A stretch of DNA of 64,000 nt, taken from a virus. Location of the stretch: positions 1 to 64,000 of IMG/VR virus record IMGVR_UViG_3300036715_001578. One strand, written 5' to 3'. This document shows, piece after piece, positions 54,610 through 62,857 of the stretch. The notes under the pieces are model-generated. The model made no database searches. It was given only the letters and a program-made list of their open reading frames with translations, and was not told where the DNA came from. A program made the translations under genes and the position numbers. Numbering within the stretch: the first letter of the stretch is position 1; the number at the start of each line of letters is the position of its first letter.

Positions 54610-55203
54610 TTACTGAACCAGACCGCCGATAGCCGAGCCGGTGACGGAAGGCAGCAGCACTTGACGAGCGTGGTCGAAACGAACGGTCAGGTTGATCATG
54701 ACCTTTTCACCTGTCGAGACATCGAGATCCGTCCAGTCCACGGCTTGCAAGAAGCAGCCTTCATACTTCCAGGTTTCGGTGACCGCTTCGTTACCATCTA
54801 GCATCTCAAGCATCATGCCGAACTTGTAGCCGAAGGCGGTTGCCTCGGTGTTCAGCCATGGGCCCGAAGCGCCGATCAAGCGTTGCTGACGTTCCAGCTG
54901 CGTCTGTACAGCGTTTGCCGCCTTGTTTGTGACGTCATCTTCGACGGTCATCTGGCAGTAGTCGAAGCTGTGCTTACCCGCGATGTATGCGCGCGAGTTA
55001 TAGCGGTCGAGCTGGATGTCTTCGAAAGAGAGGCTTGGACGAGTCCAAGTCACAACCTGCATTGACAGGTCATTAGGCACGCCAGCTTGAGCGCCCAGTG
55101 AGCCTCCCAGGCCTGAGAAGATAGCGCGCCAGCGGTTCTTGTGCTTTGGATGCAGGATACCGGTGCCGATGCCCGCGATACCAACTTGTGAGAGCGTTCC
55201 CAT
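54610..55203 (-). CDS. 19: gp19-like tail tube protein
   Basis: A 197-residue protein (T4 gp19 has 163). Features of the tube fold: WTRPSLSFEDIQLDRYNSR, then SFDYCQMTVEDDVTN, GYKFGMMLEMLDGNEAVTETWKYEGCFLQAVDWTDLD and VMINLTVRFDHARQ. It polymerises into the inner tail tube through which DNA passes. A late hexamer 32 bases upstream allows a normal leader. Confidence 0.88.
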   Translation of the reverse strand: MGTLSQVGIAGIGTGILHPKHKNRWRAIFSGLGGSLGAQAGVPNDLSMQVVTWTRPSLSFEDIQLDRYNSRAYIAGKHSFDYCQMTVEDDVTNKAANAVQTQLERQQRLIGASGPWLNTEATAFGYKFGMMLEMLDGNEAVTETWKYEGCFLQAVDWTDLDVSTGEKVMINLTVRFDHARQVLLPSVTGSAIGGLVQ

Positions 55204-55235
55204 TTGTTTAGGTTCCCTTAAGGGTTGTTACCCTA

Positions 55236-55241
55236 TATTTA
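55236..55241 (-). promoter_or_regulatory. T4-type late promoter of the tail tube gene
   Basis: GGTAAATA on the minus strand, with a 32-base leader that contains the inverted repeat CCCTTAAGGG. Confidence 0.6.
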
Positions 55242-55245
55242 CCAA

Positions 55246-55463
55246 CTAGGCATCACAATTTGCCTTCGCCCACTTCTTCTCGCCTTCGTCAGGCTTGTAG
55301 TCTCGCTTAAACTTGATTTGAAGCTTCAGCTCCTTGTCTTCAGTGACAAGCTTTGTCTCGAGCTTGTCGCTATCATCCAGGTCATCCAAGACAAGCTGTT
55401 GAAGCTTCAACAAGCTATGCCGAAGGCCGGAATCTCAAAATCGAACACCTCAGCAAGCTTCAC
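55246..55463 (-). pseudogene. short LQQ-module protein with an apparent one-base deletion
   Basis: GTG 55463 overlaps the previous TGA and reads KLAEVFDFEIPAFG, a CTS-like start. The frame then stops, while the neighbouring frame continues HSLLKLQQLVLDDLDDSD and KELKLQIKFKRD to TAG at 55246. One inserted base near 55420 would make 72 residues. This is a further LQQ copy, damaged or mis-sequenced. Confidence 0.5.
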
Positions 55464-56182
55464 AGTTGTTCCACGTCAATCGAGATAACAGCCTCTACAA
55501 CCGCAATGCGCTTGTCTGACCGCAGCTGAGGATCAAAGAATAAACGGCTCTCAATCTTGAAGAAGCCATTGTAGTCAGGATCACCTGGGTTGAAGTCGCG
55601 CACGATGAAACAGTCGTCGCCCGCCTCATAGCCGACACACAAGATAGCATGCGTAGTAGGTTCATACTCGGAATTATCAAGCATGTCTTGGTTTGGGAAC
55701 GGGATGATGCCGTTCTTCACCTTCTCAACCATGTCTTGCGTAGCACCTAGCTCGCGATAGTGAGCCCAGTACCAATGATCGCTGTCATTCCTCTTACCGT
55801 CACGCAAGATTTTTGCAGCAAGGTAATAGGAGTCAGACCAACGAATTGACACGATCAGGGGCAGCTCCTTTGCTAAAGCTGTTTTAGCTTCAGCCATGCC
55901 ATTGACAAAGTCATAGGTAAATTCAATGTTGAACTTATCCTTCAGCACCTCAACCACTTCGTTCGGGTGGATGTCAGCACCTGAGCCGTCCCAATCATTG
56001 TGAGCAAAGAACTCATACAGATCTTTCTCGGAAATGTGAACATGCTTCAGCTTGAAGGCTTCAACGAGAGCCTTCAGCAAGCAATGAAACTCACCATGAC
56101 TGTGCTCGTGCTCGAACGCGTCGAGGAAGACGATCAGGTCATCCCGCACAATGTGCTTTTCAAGCAGGTCACGGATCTTCAT
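55460..56182 (-). CDS. papain-like cysteine protease candidate, 240 aa
   Basis: The C-terminal half has THAILCVGYEAGDDCFIVRDFNPGDPDYNGFFKI, the His- and Asn/Asp-containing strands of papain-like proteases. A candidate nucleophile is Cys34 in GEFHCLLKALVEAF. The N-terminus MKIRDLLEKH resembles a capsid-targeting sequence, so packaging is possible. The substrate is unknown. It overlaps gene 15 by 4 bases. Confidence 0.55.
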   Translation of the reverse strand: MKIRDLLEKHIVRDDLIVFLDAFEHEHSHGEFHCLLKALVEAFKLKHVHISEKDLYEFFAHNDWDGSGADIHPNEVVEVLKDKFNIEFTYDFVNGMAEAKTALAKELPLIVSIRWSDSYYLAAKILRDGKRNDSDHWYWAHYRELGATQDMVEKVKNGIIPFPNQDMLDNSEYEPTTHAILCVGYEAGDDCFIVRDFNPGDPDYNGFFKIESRLFFDPQLRSDKRIAVVEAVISIDVEQL

Positions 56183-57051
56183 GGCTTAGCAGGTGGCTGG
56201 ACATGGCACTCAGGATCGGTGCTCGGGTCGTAGTGTTCAGTTAGGGATGCGTGCGGAACGTCATCAGGATATTCTATGTCGCCGTCAACGATGTCCGAAC
56301 GCACGATCACCTGTCCGATGAGTTGGTTGGGGTCAAACGGGGCTAGCTCGCCGTCCTCACCTACTTCGAGGATCTTGGTCCCACCTTCGCTGTCCATGTT
56401 TGCAAAGTTGAGCGTAATCGTGTTGATCAGGCCCTGCTTGACTTCAGCTGGCGGGCTAATCCAAGTCTCAAAGGTGAAGCTGAGGTTCCAGACGATGATG
56501 CGACGATCGGTGCCTGCTGGGTAGTTCTCCTCGTTGCCGATGGAGTCCAGGATGACCCGCGTGATCTTTGCCCAGTCAAACGGCGAGTCATTGAACTGAA
56601 CCTGCATCTCATAGTCAAAGATGATCAGAATCTGCTCGATGATCTGATAAGCCTGGTCGGTGTTGGAGGCGTAAATCGACAGCTCGTAGGTCAGGTTGTA
56701 CGGCGTCGGCATGGTCCGCTTGATGAACTTGACATCCTGCGGAAAGACGCCACCCTGCTCGAGATATGACTTACGGTCATGAGTGCCGTGACCGTGCTTA
56801 CGCTCAGGCGCCATCTCGATGCCGGTCAGGTAGCAGGACATGATCGGGAGAGTGTGCAAGGCGTTTTGCGTGTTGCGCGTCGCAATAGCCGCGGCTACCC
56901 GATCCGACGAGCCGTAACGGATCGGCACTACCAGCTCGTCAATCTCGCCGCACGCATTTTGTCCTGTGCGGACACGCATGTTGGCGAAGATATTGGCGAA
57001 GACGATGGTCGCCTTCTTGAGCTGCTGATTGTAGTAGTAGCTATTGAGCAT
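56179..57051 (-). CDS. 15: gp15-like tail completion/sheath stabiliser protein
   Basis: A 290-residue protein (T4 gp15 has 272). It begins MLNSYYYNQQLKKATIVFAN (gp15 starts with a similar tyrosine-rich segment), continues DELVVPIRYGSSDR, has NLTYELSIYASNTDQAYQIIEQIL in the middle and WNLSFTFETWISPP towards the end. It caps the tail and joins it to the head. ATG 57051 lies 5 bases after the late hexamer. Confidence 0.9.
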   Translation of the reverse strand: MLNSYYYNQQLKKATIVFANIFANMRVRTGQNACGEIDELVVPIRYGSSDRVAAAIATRNTQNALHTLPIMSCYLTGIEMAPERKHGHGTHDRKSYLEQGGVFPQDVKFIKRTMPTPYNLTYELSIYASNTDQAYQIIEQILIIFDYEMQVQFNDSPFDWAKITRVILDSIGNEENYPAGTDRRIIVWNLSFTFETWISPPAEVKQGLINTITLNFANMDSEGGTKILEVGEDGELAPFDPNQLIGQVIVRSDIVDGDIEYPDDVPHASLTEHYDPSTDPECHVQPPAKP

Positions 57052-57056
57052 GCGGC

Positions 57057-57062
57057 TATTTA
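57057..57062 (-). promoter_or_regulatory. T4-type late promoter of gene 15
   Basis: CCTAAATA, GCCGC, ATG on the minus strand: the same 11 bases before ATG (TAAATAGCCGC) as for the terminase gene. Confidence 0.7.
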
Positions 57063-57092
57063 GGCCGCATAGCTCAACGGTTAAATTAAACG

Positions 57093-57663
57093 TCAATGTG
57101 AATCCCAGACATTGAACCCGCCACGGTCAGTGGTCAGGCCCAAGTCTCGCTTCATGTACGTAATGACAGCGTGGTTGAGCGCGCCGGCCATGGCCGTACT
57201 TATGGTCGGGGAGGTGACCCAAGACAAACATGATCGCTCCCTTCAAGGCCGCAACCTTTTGAGCAGACGCGTCATGATCCTTGAGTGCACGGGCGATGTT
57301 TCGGATGAAACCTTCAAACCCGGTCAGCTTGTCATGCCCCAAGTCCGCGACGTGCTTCGGGTTGACGCGCTTGAAGTCGGAGTCGAGCTCGTGCACGAGC
57401 TCGACGGCGTCTGTCACGAACGCTTGGTCATGCGCATGTGAGGCCAAGAAGTCACACAGGTCATGAAAGAATTGCTTCGGCTCAACGGCTGCAAGGTACT
57501 CTGTGAACTCAGCGTTGTCGCTCAGCGACGACAACGAATGGTCATAAAGCTGTTGCCACCCGTCAAAGTGGGGAACAGGCTCTTCGGTCAGGAACTTTTT
57601 TGAATGACATACTGTCCTCACATGTGCGATGCGTTGTTGGAAATTTCCTTCATCGTAGTGCAA
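57093..57663 (-). pseudogene. helical protein with an apparent one-base insertion near its end
   Basis: From ATG 57663 (46 bases inside the preceding gene) the frame is coherent for about 160 residues (EYLAAVEPKQFFHDLCDFLA; FEGFIRNIARALKDHDASAQ). After KYGHG it turns Arg/Pro-rich, while the next frame reads MAGALNHAVITYMKRDLGLT to TGA 57095-57093. Removing one C near 57191 gives 189 residues. No family is recognised. Confidence 0.5.
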
Positions 57664-59630
57664 AACTTCGAGAAGGTCTCTTTGCTGTCCAAGAGGAGCC
57701 AGACATGCTTGCGGTACGAGTTGTACAAGTCGCGGAAGTGGGTTAGGTTCTCACCCCACAGCAAATCACCGTCTGAGACTACAAGGCAATTATACCCTCT
57801 AGAAGCCAGCTTTTTGATCTGGCTGGCGAGGCTTGAGCTGAAAACTGTACCGCCGGACTTGTGATTCGACAGCACATGTTGCAGCTTTGACTTACCTAGA
57901 GGGCCAGGCTTACCGCTGTCAATGTCGGTGATGTTGTTGGCGTGGCCATGCTTACCAGGCGAGCACTCATAGATGTCGTAGTCGCCGCTGAAGATGAAGA
58001 GGTAGAAGTCGTCCTGAACGCCTGTCAGGCCTTGCCGTTGGACAAGCAGCTTGTCCAAGTTAGCCATGACGGTGTGAATGACATAGGACATCGAGCCTGA
58101 CGAGTCGATGATGACAGCCAGCTTGATCTTCTTCTTGTTCGGGTTCTTAACATCACCAGGCTTGATAGCGCCGCGGTTTGTCTTGATGACCTGCTGCATC
58201 GTGCCAATGGCTCGATGGCTGACCTTTTGGTAAGACTGGTCAAGCGTGAACGTGGTCTCGCCGATCATCTTCTTCAGCAGCGCGTCCCACTTGTAACGTG
58301 GGTTGGCTTGCGTGTAGTCAATCGGAGTCTTCTCGCCCTTTGAGTTGCCCACGGCGCGGTCTTCAGGCGGCTTGTTCTCGTAGTCAGGCGGCGGGGAGTC
58401 ATCCTCGTCGGCCTGCTTATCCTTAACCTTCTTGTTCCACTTGTCAACGTCTTCGGGCTTCAGCTTGCGTTCAGCGGCCTTCTCGGTGCCGTCGGTGTTG
58501 CTACCCCCTTCAGAGTGGTCATCACCCATCCGGTCAAGCGTGTCGCCGAGCTCCTTCTTGCACTTGTCCTTCAGCTTAGCGAACTCGTTCTTGACCAGGT
58601 TGTACATCTCCTGGTACGAGCCTTGCTTGTGGAAGTTGACATATGAGCTAAACAAGCCCATCGGCAGCTGGGTGAAACCTTGCTGCACGAGCCGGTGGTT
58701 GGTGCGGAAGTCGCCCACCCAGTTGATCAGCATGTTAGACGCGTCGGGAATCACTTTCCGATAGTGGAAGTCCGAGTACGTATAGTGCATGAACTCGTGA
58801 CGAATCAGGAACTCGATGTACTCATACTCGTCAGGAATCTCGCCGCCGTTGGAGACGTACTTCTTGCCGTAGCGGTTATCCTTAGGCTTGAGCTGCTTCA
58901 GATGGGCGAAGTCGATCAGGCTCTGGCAAAACTTGACGTTGAAGATGAACGTGCCGTCTGAGGTAGCAGCAGCGGTGTCGATGCCGCCGAAGCGCTTCTC
59001 GTTCTTCTCATTTAAGCCGTCGCCGACCAGCTTGATCTCGGGGTGATGAATGACGTGGAAGTCAATCATGTTCCGCAACGGGAAGAACGAACGGGACTCA
59101 GCCTTGATCTTGCTAATCAACTTGCTGAAGATGATCGGGCTGAACTTTGGAGCCGTCTTGACCGGCGGCGCACGCTTAACAAAGTGCGGCGAGACGGTCA
59201 ACCTACGGATGATCTCCTCGATGTCAACGTCCTTATCCTCGATGGGATTGTCGCTGACAACGTCCTTCTTGCCCCCCTTCTTCCGCTCTTCCTCCGTTGG
59301 CGCTGCATCTTCGCCTTCAGGAGGCTTGTTCTCTTTCGGCGGAGGGCCCTTGCGGTCCCAGAACTTGTCAAACAAGATCGTCTCGATCATGTTGTCAGCC
59401 GCCGCTTCGTAAAGCACCGGTGAAATCTGAGCGACACAGTCGATTTGCTTGAGGCGCTCAGCTACCTCATCCTTGATCGCTTGAATCTTGTCTGGGTCGC
59501 CGCCGGTGACGTGGTCAATGATCTGCTTGATGTGCGGATCATTGAACGTTGTCTTGAGCAGCGGGACTTCAACCTTATGAGACTGAACGACGATGTCGTC
59601 ATCAGCCTCGTTGAGCTTGCGCCGCGCCAT
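57618..59630 (-). CDS. VWA-domain metallopeptidase-like protein
   Basis: A 670-residue protein. A zinc-peptidase motif HEFMH at residues 278-282 (IEFLIRHEFMHYTYSDFHY), a charged linker, then a von Willebrand A domain with the MIDAS sequence IDSSGSM (D509-S511-S513). This domain pair is typical of DUF2201/VMAP-type proteins that work with MoxR-type AAA ATPases. The upstream 59630 gene encodes such an ATPase and overlaps this start by 1 base. The pair may remodel or proteolyse a host or virion target. Confidence 0.82.
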   Translation of the reverse strand: MARRKLNEADDDIVVQSHKVEVPLLKTTFNDPHIKQIIDHVTGGDPDKIQAIKDEVAERLKQIDCVAQISPVLYEAAADNMIETILFDKFWDRKGPPPKENKPPEGEDAAPTEEERKKGGKKDVVSDNPIEDKDVDIEEIIRRLTVSPHFVKRAPPVKTAPKFSPIIFSKLISKIKAESRSFFPLRNMIDFHVIHHPEIKLVGDGLNEKNEKRFGGIDTAAATSDGTFIFNVKFCQSLIDFAHLKQLKPKDNRYGKKYVSNGGEIPDEYEYIEFLIRHEFMHYTYSDFHYRKVIPDASNMLINWVGDFRTNHRLVQQGFTQLPMGLFSSYVNFHKQGSYQEMYNLVKNEFAKLKDKCKKELGDTLDRMGDDHSEGGSNTDGTEKAAERKLKPEDVDKWNKKVKDKQADEDDSPPPDYENKPPEDRAVGNSKGEKTPIDYTQANPRYKWDALLKKMIGETTFTLDQSYQKVSHRAIGTMQQVIKTNRGAIKPGDVKNPNKKKIKLAVIIDSSGSMSYVIHTVMANLDKLLVQRQGLTGVQDDFYLFIFSGDYDIYECSPGKHGHANNITDIDSGKPGPLGKSKLQHVLSNHKSGGTVFSSSLASQIKKLASRGYNCLVVSDGDLLWGENLTHFRDLYNSYRKHVWLLLDSKETFSKFCTTMKEISNNASHM

Positions 59631-62305
59631 TACTTTACGCCTTTGCTTAGCAGCTGCTTGATGTACTTCGTCATGCGCTGATTGATGTCGCCCAGGGCGT
59701 CATACTCATCATCGCTGATGGCATCGCTGCCGAGGAAGGTCAGCAGAGCTTCCTTCAGCGGTGGGATGAACTCTCGTGACAAGCCGTGGATCATGATAGC
59801 GTGGACGAGCTCTCGCAAGAAGTACTCGAAGTGAGAAACCTTCGGGCCGTTCGCGATGTGCTTGATCGTGATCTTGTCATCGGCCAGCTCGCGCATCAGG
59901 TGGGTCGCGTCGATCAGGAACTTCTGATCGTGGGCGCCACGATTCGAGAGGAACTCGTTCAAGTCCTGCTTGAAGATGCCCGGATCGATGTTCTGGATGT
60001 AGTTCGTGAAGGCGATGTTGTTGGCCAGCACGAAGTCCGTGTCACGGAAGGTCTTCTCAGCGATGTCCTCGAAGGTCATGACCTTCGCTTTCTTGCTAAT
60101 GAGGTCGAGACGGTCAGCCTCAGGGGCGGTCATGAACCACTCCTCCAAGTCATTCCAGAAGTCAGGCGAGCGGATGCCGTGCTTGTCTTCGATGATGAAG
60201 CTGAGCTTCTGCTTAAACGCCTCGTAGACCTTCTGCTTCAGCTTGTGCGCCATCTTGTCAACGGCTGCAGCGTCGTCGGTATCATGCGCTTCGCGCTTGA
60301 AACGGGACACTTTCGGGTCCATGTTGTGGCAAACACCCGAGTACATGTCCTCGAACTCGCGCGGCGACACGTAGATGTTGCTGCTGCCTAGGTTCAAGTG
60401 GAACTCAGTGTTGTCGCCGTCATGCTTGCCCTCATTGCGAGCGTCCTTGAACTTGTCGTAGAAGGCCGACGTGATCTCGAAGACAGCCTTGGCGATCTCT
60501 GGGTTCTTCAGCACCTTGGCAAGCTTCGGCTCAGTCTTTGTCTTGAGGAAGGTGACCGTCTGGTTCCAGCTAGCTCCAGCCGGGATGATGTCCAGGACGT
60601 CGCGCATGTGCTTGGTTAGCTCAGTCGTGCCTTGGTCATTCGGGTTGATAGCGGCGACCACGATCGAGCCTTTAGGCAGCTCGAGCGAGCCTTCATGACC
60701 AGGCTCACCCACGAACGTCTTGTCGAGGAGAATCCGACGCAGCGCGTTGAAGACCTTGGTAGAGGTCCGGTTCAGCTCATCGAAGAAGATCAGGTACTTG
60801 TGCTCACGGCCTTCGAACTCTTTCCAGTCGATGTCCGGGTCAGAGCCTTCAGAACGCTTAGCGCCCGCGCCGTGCTCTTGAGAGCCCAGGTGATACTCCT
60901 TCAGGTGCTCCTTGAGCCAGCCTTCGCCTTCTTTGATCTTGTTCTTGATGATTTTGTAGAGGCCAGGCTCGGAGAACTTGACAGACAGCGAGCCCTTTTC
61001 ATTCTCGTCCGACAGCGGCAAGCCGATGATGTCTTCTGGTGAAAGGGTATCGGTTGGAATCATGACAGGCACCAAGCCGAGCTCGAGAGCAACGTCGATG
61101 ATGTGCGAGGTCTTGCCGATGCCAGGCAAGCCAGAGATGACTGGCACGTAGCTGCGATGCTCAGCCAGCTTCATCTTGACTTCGAGCTGGTGCTTCAGCA
61201 CGTCGCGCCAGTGCTCAACCGGGTGCAGGCCCTTTTGGCCGCCGCCGACCGACCAGCTCGACTCGACTTCGATGCCTGACTGGTCTTTGATCAGCTCAGC
61301 GACAGCCGTAGCGACCTTCTGTGCAAGCTGTGACTTGGCGCCGGTCGTGTAGTTACGGAAGTTGGTGTGAACCTGGCTCATCAGCACCTTGGCGTCCTTC
61401 TCGCTCTTGACAGGCATGCTGGCGTTGATGAGCAGCAACAGCTGTTCCCACCGGCGTGGCGATGTCCGAACGTCAGCGTTGGCGTCATCGTGCGAGAGGT
61501 CAGCGTCATCAAGCGCGTCAAAGAACTTGTCGACGAGCTGCATGTTCAGCTTAACGCGCGGGTTGTCTTGGAACTTCTTGACGAACCAAGAGAACCACTC
61601 CGCCTTGCCAGGATTGTCAAACTCAAGCTTGCTGTAGTCTTGGTTGAGCGCGATTCCTTCCACGCCCTCGTCGTTCATGTTTGACGCATAAACCACGTAG
61701 CAGGTCTTCGGCAGCTGATGCAAGCCAAGGTTGCCGTTCAGGATGCCCCGCAAGATATTGCGGATAGACATCGAGGTTTCGCGGTAGTACTCGTCCAGGA
61801 ACAAGATGCAGTTGAAGTGCTCACGCAGCTCCTGCACCTCTTCTGAGAAGGTGTCATCCGTGCCGCCGAGCGCTTCGTGTAGGTGCTTGATAGCCGGAGA
61901 GCGCTTGATCGAAGCAAGCACCTGGGACTCAGGCACAATCTTGGAGTGCATGACCTGGTTATACAGGTCGGAGTCAGCCAGCTTAACGTCGAACTTGGCC
62001 TTGTGAGCCTCGATCTTGCCTTCGGTGCTCGTGTTCGACTCAGGGTGATAGACGATGAACGGGATGTTGATGATGTGCTCTTCAACCAAGTGCGGAGTTT
62101 CAATCAGCACAAGCTTGATGCCGGCGAGCTGTGCCAGCTGGCGCACGAATGAGGTCTTACCCACACCAGGGTCGCCGGCAAGCAGCAAGCCGCCCTTGAC
62201 CGTCTGGTGCATCTTGGCCTTCATGTCAGCAAACACCGACTCAAGGTAGTCTAGCCGCTTTTCAGGAACGACAGACGAGACAGAGAACTTTTTACCTTGC
62301 GCCAT
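59630..62305 (-). CDS. tandem MoxR-type AAA ATPase, 891 aa
   Basis: Two complete AAA modules. The first has Walker A GDPGVGKT (44-51) and Walker B CILFLDEYYRET; the second has Walker A SGLPGIGKTS (near 395) and Walker B YLIFFDELNRT followed by a sensor region IVVAAINPNDQG. Double-module MoxR-like ATPases pair with VWA proteins as chaperone-like machines, and the next gene is a VWA metallopeptidase. Phage T4 has no equivalent. It probably works as a hexameric ring. Confidence 0.85.
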   Translation of the reverse strand: MAQGKKFSVSSVVPEKRLDYLESVFADMKAKMHQTVKGGLLLAGDPGVGKTSFVRQLAQLAGIKLVLIETPHLVEEHIINIPFIVYHPESNTSTEGKIEAHKAKFDVKLADSDLYNQVMHSKIVPESQVLASIKRSPAIKHLHEALGGTDDTFSEEVQELREHFNCILFLDEYYRETSMSIRNILRGILNGNLGLHQLPKTCYVVYASNMNDEGVEGIALNQDYSKLEFDNPGKAEWFSWFVKKFQDNPRVKLNMQLVDKFFDALDDADLSHDDANADVRTSPRRWEQLLLLINASMPVKSEKDAKVLMSQVHTNFRNYTTGAKSQLAQKVATAVAELIKDQSGIEVESSWSVGGGQKGLHPVEHWRDVLKHQLEVKMKLAEHRSYVPVISGLPGIGKTSHIIDVALELGLVPVMIPTDTLSPEDIIGLPLSDENEKGSLSVKFSEPGLYKIIKNKIKEGEGWLKEHLKEYHLGSQEHGAGAKRSEGSDPDIDWKEFEGREHKYLIFFDELNRTSTKVFNALRRILLDKTFVGEPGHEGSLELPKGSIVVAAINPNDQGTTELTKHMRDVLDIIPAGASWNQTVTFLKTKTEPKLAKVLKNPEIAKAVFEITSAFYDKFKDARNEGKHDGDNTEFHLNLGSSNIYVSPREFEDMYSGVCHNMDPKVSRFKREAHDTDDAAAVDKMAHKLKQKVYEAFKQKLSFIIEDKHGIRSPDFWNDLEEWFMTAPEADRLDLISKKAKVMTFEDIAEKTFRDTDFVLANNIAFTNYIQNIDPGIFKQDLNEFLSNRGAHDQKFLIDATHLMRELADDKITIKHIANGPKVSHFEYFLRELVHAIMIHGLSREFIPPLKEALLTFLGSDAISDDEYDALGDINQRMTKYIKQLLSKGVK

Positions 62306-62308
62306 TGT

Positions 62309-62512
62309 TTACTCCAACCCGACAATACGATTATACAACTCTTTGTTGTCTCGAGCGATTAAACTCAACATGTGCTTGAAGCGATCAGACGCCGGGAAGA
62401 TGACGGACTCGACCGGGTCGGGTGCCGGAGCGTCTTCAACGACAGGCACGACCTTAGGCTGGGTGATGGGCTCACGCACCGCATCAATGTCAAGAAATTT
62501 GCTGATCTTCAT
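62309..62512 (-). CDS. small protein, 67 aa, with CTS-like N-terminus
   Basis: MKISKFLDIDAVREP, then a Pro/Val-rich linker (QPKVVPVVEDAPAPDPVE) and a C-terminal helix (FKHMLSLIARDNKELYNRIV). It lies 3 bases upstream of the AAA gene. It could be an adaptor or packaged peptide; the function is unknown. Confidence 0.6.
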   Translation of the reverse strand: MKISKFLDIDAVREPITQPKVVPVVEDAPAPDPVESVIFPASDRFKHMLSLIARDNKELYNRIVGLE

Positions 62513-62518
62513 GTGGCT

Positions 62519-62836
62519 TTACGCTGTAGTGATAGTGACGGTGTTGCCTTGCTTGGCATTGAACTCGCGGGCCGCATCGCGGTAGGCTTCGAGCTCAGGA
62601 TGTTCAGCCTTGAAGGCGCGAAATGCCTCCTTGGTCTCCCATTCCTCAACGGTTGTAAGAGTCAGGCCATCCTCCGACACGCTCACATGGTCCCGAGAGA
62701 TAAAACCAGGCGCGACTTTCTTGAGCTCGATCAAGGCCAAAGCTTGCTTGCGCAGCTTGTTAGACAGCGGTAGGTCCTTAACGAACTTGCCTGCTGAAGT
62801 TGACTTGACCGTAACGGTAGTGAGTGTGTAGGACAT
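62519..62836 (-). CDS. ferredoxin-fold (ABM-like) protein, 105 aa
   Basis: VSEDGLTLTTVEEWETKEAFRAFKAEHPELEAYRDAAREF resembles dimeric alpha/beta-barrel (ABM/EthD-type) domains. The start follows a CGGAGG ribosome-binding site and a late hexamer 15 bases upstream. Enzymatic activity is not predictable. Confidence 0.55.
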   Translation of the reverse strand: MSYTLTTVTVKSTSAGKFVKDLPLSNKLRKQALALIELKKVAPGFISRDHVSVSEDGLTLTTVEEWETKEAFRAFKAEHPELEAYRDAAREFNAKQGNTVTITTA

Positions 62837-62851
62837 GATTGCCTCCGGAGC

Positions 62852-62857
62852 TATTTA
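62852..62857 (-). promoter_or_regulatory. T4-type late promoter hexamer
   Basis: CCTAAATA on the minus strand, 15 bases before ATG 62836 with CGGAGG in between: a late start that keeps a Shine-Dalgarno. Confidence 0.55.
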
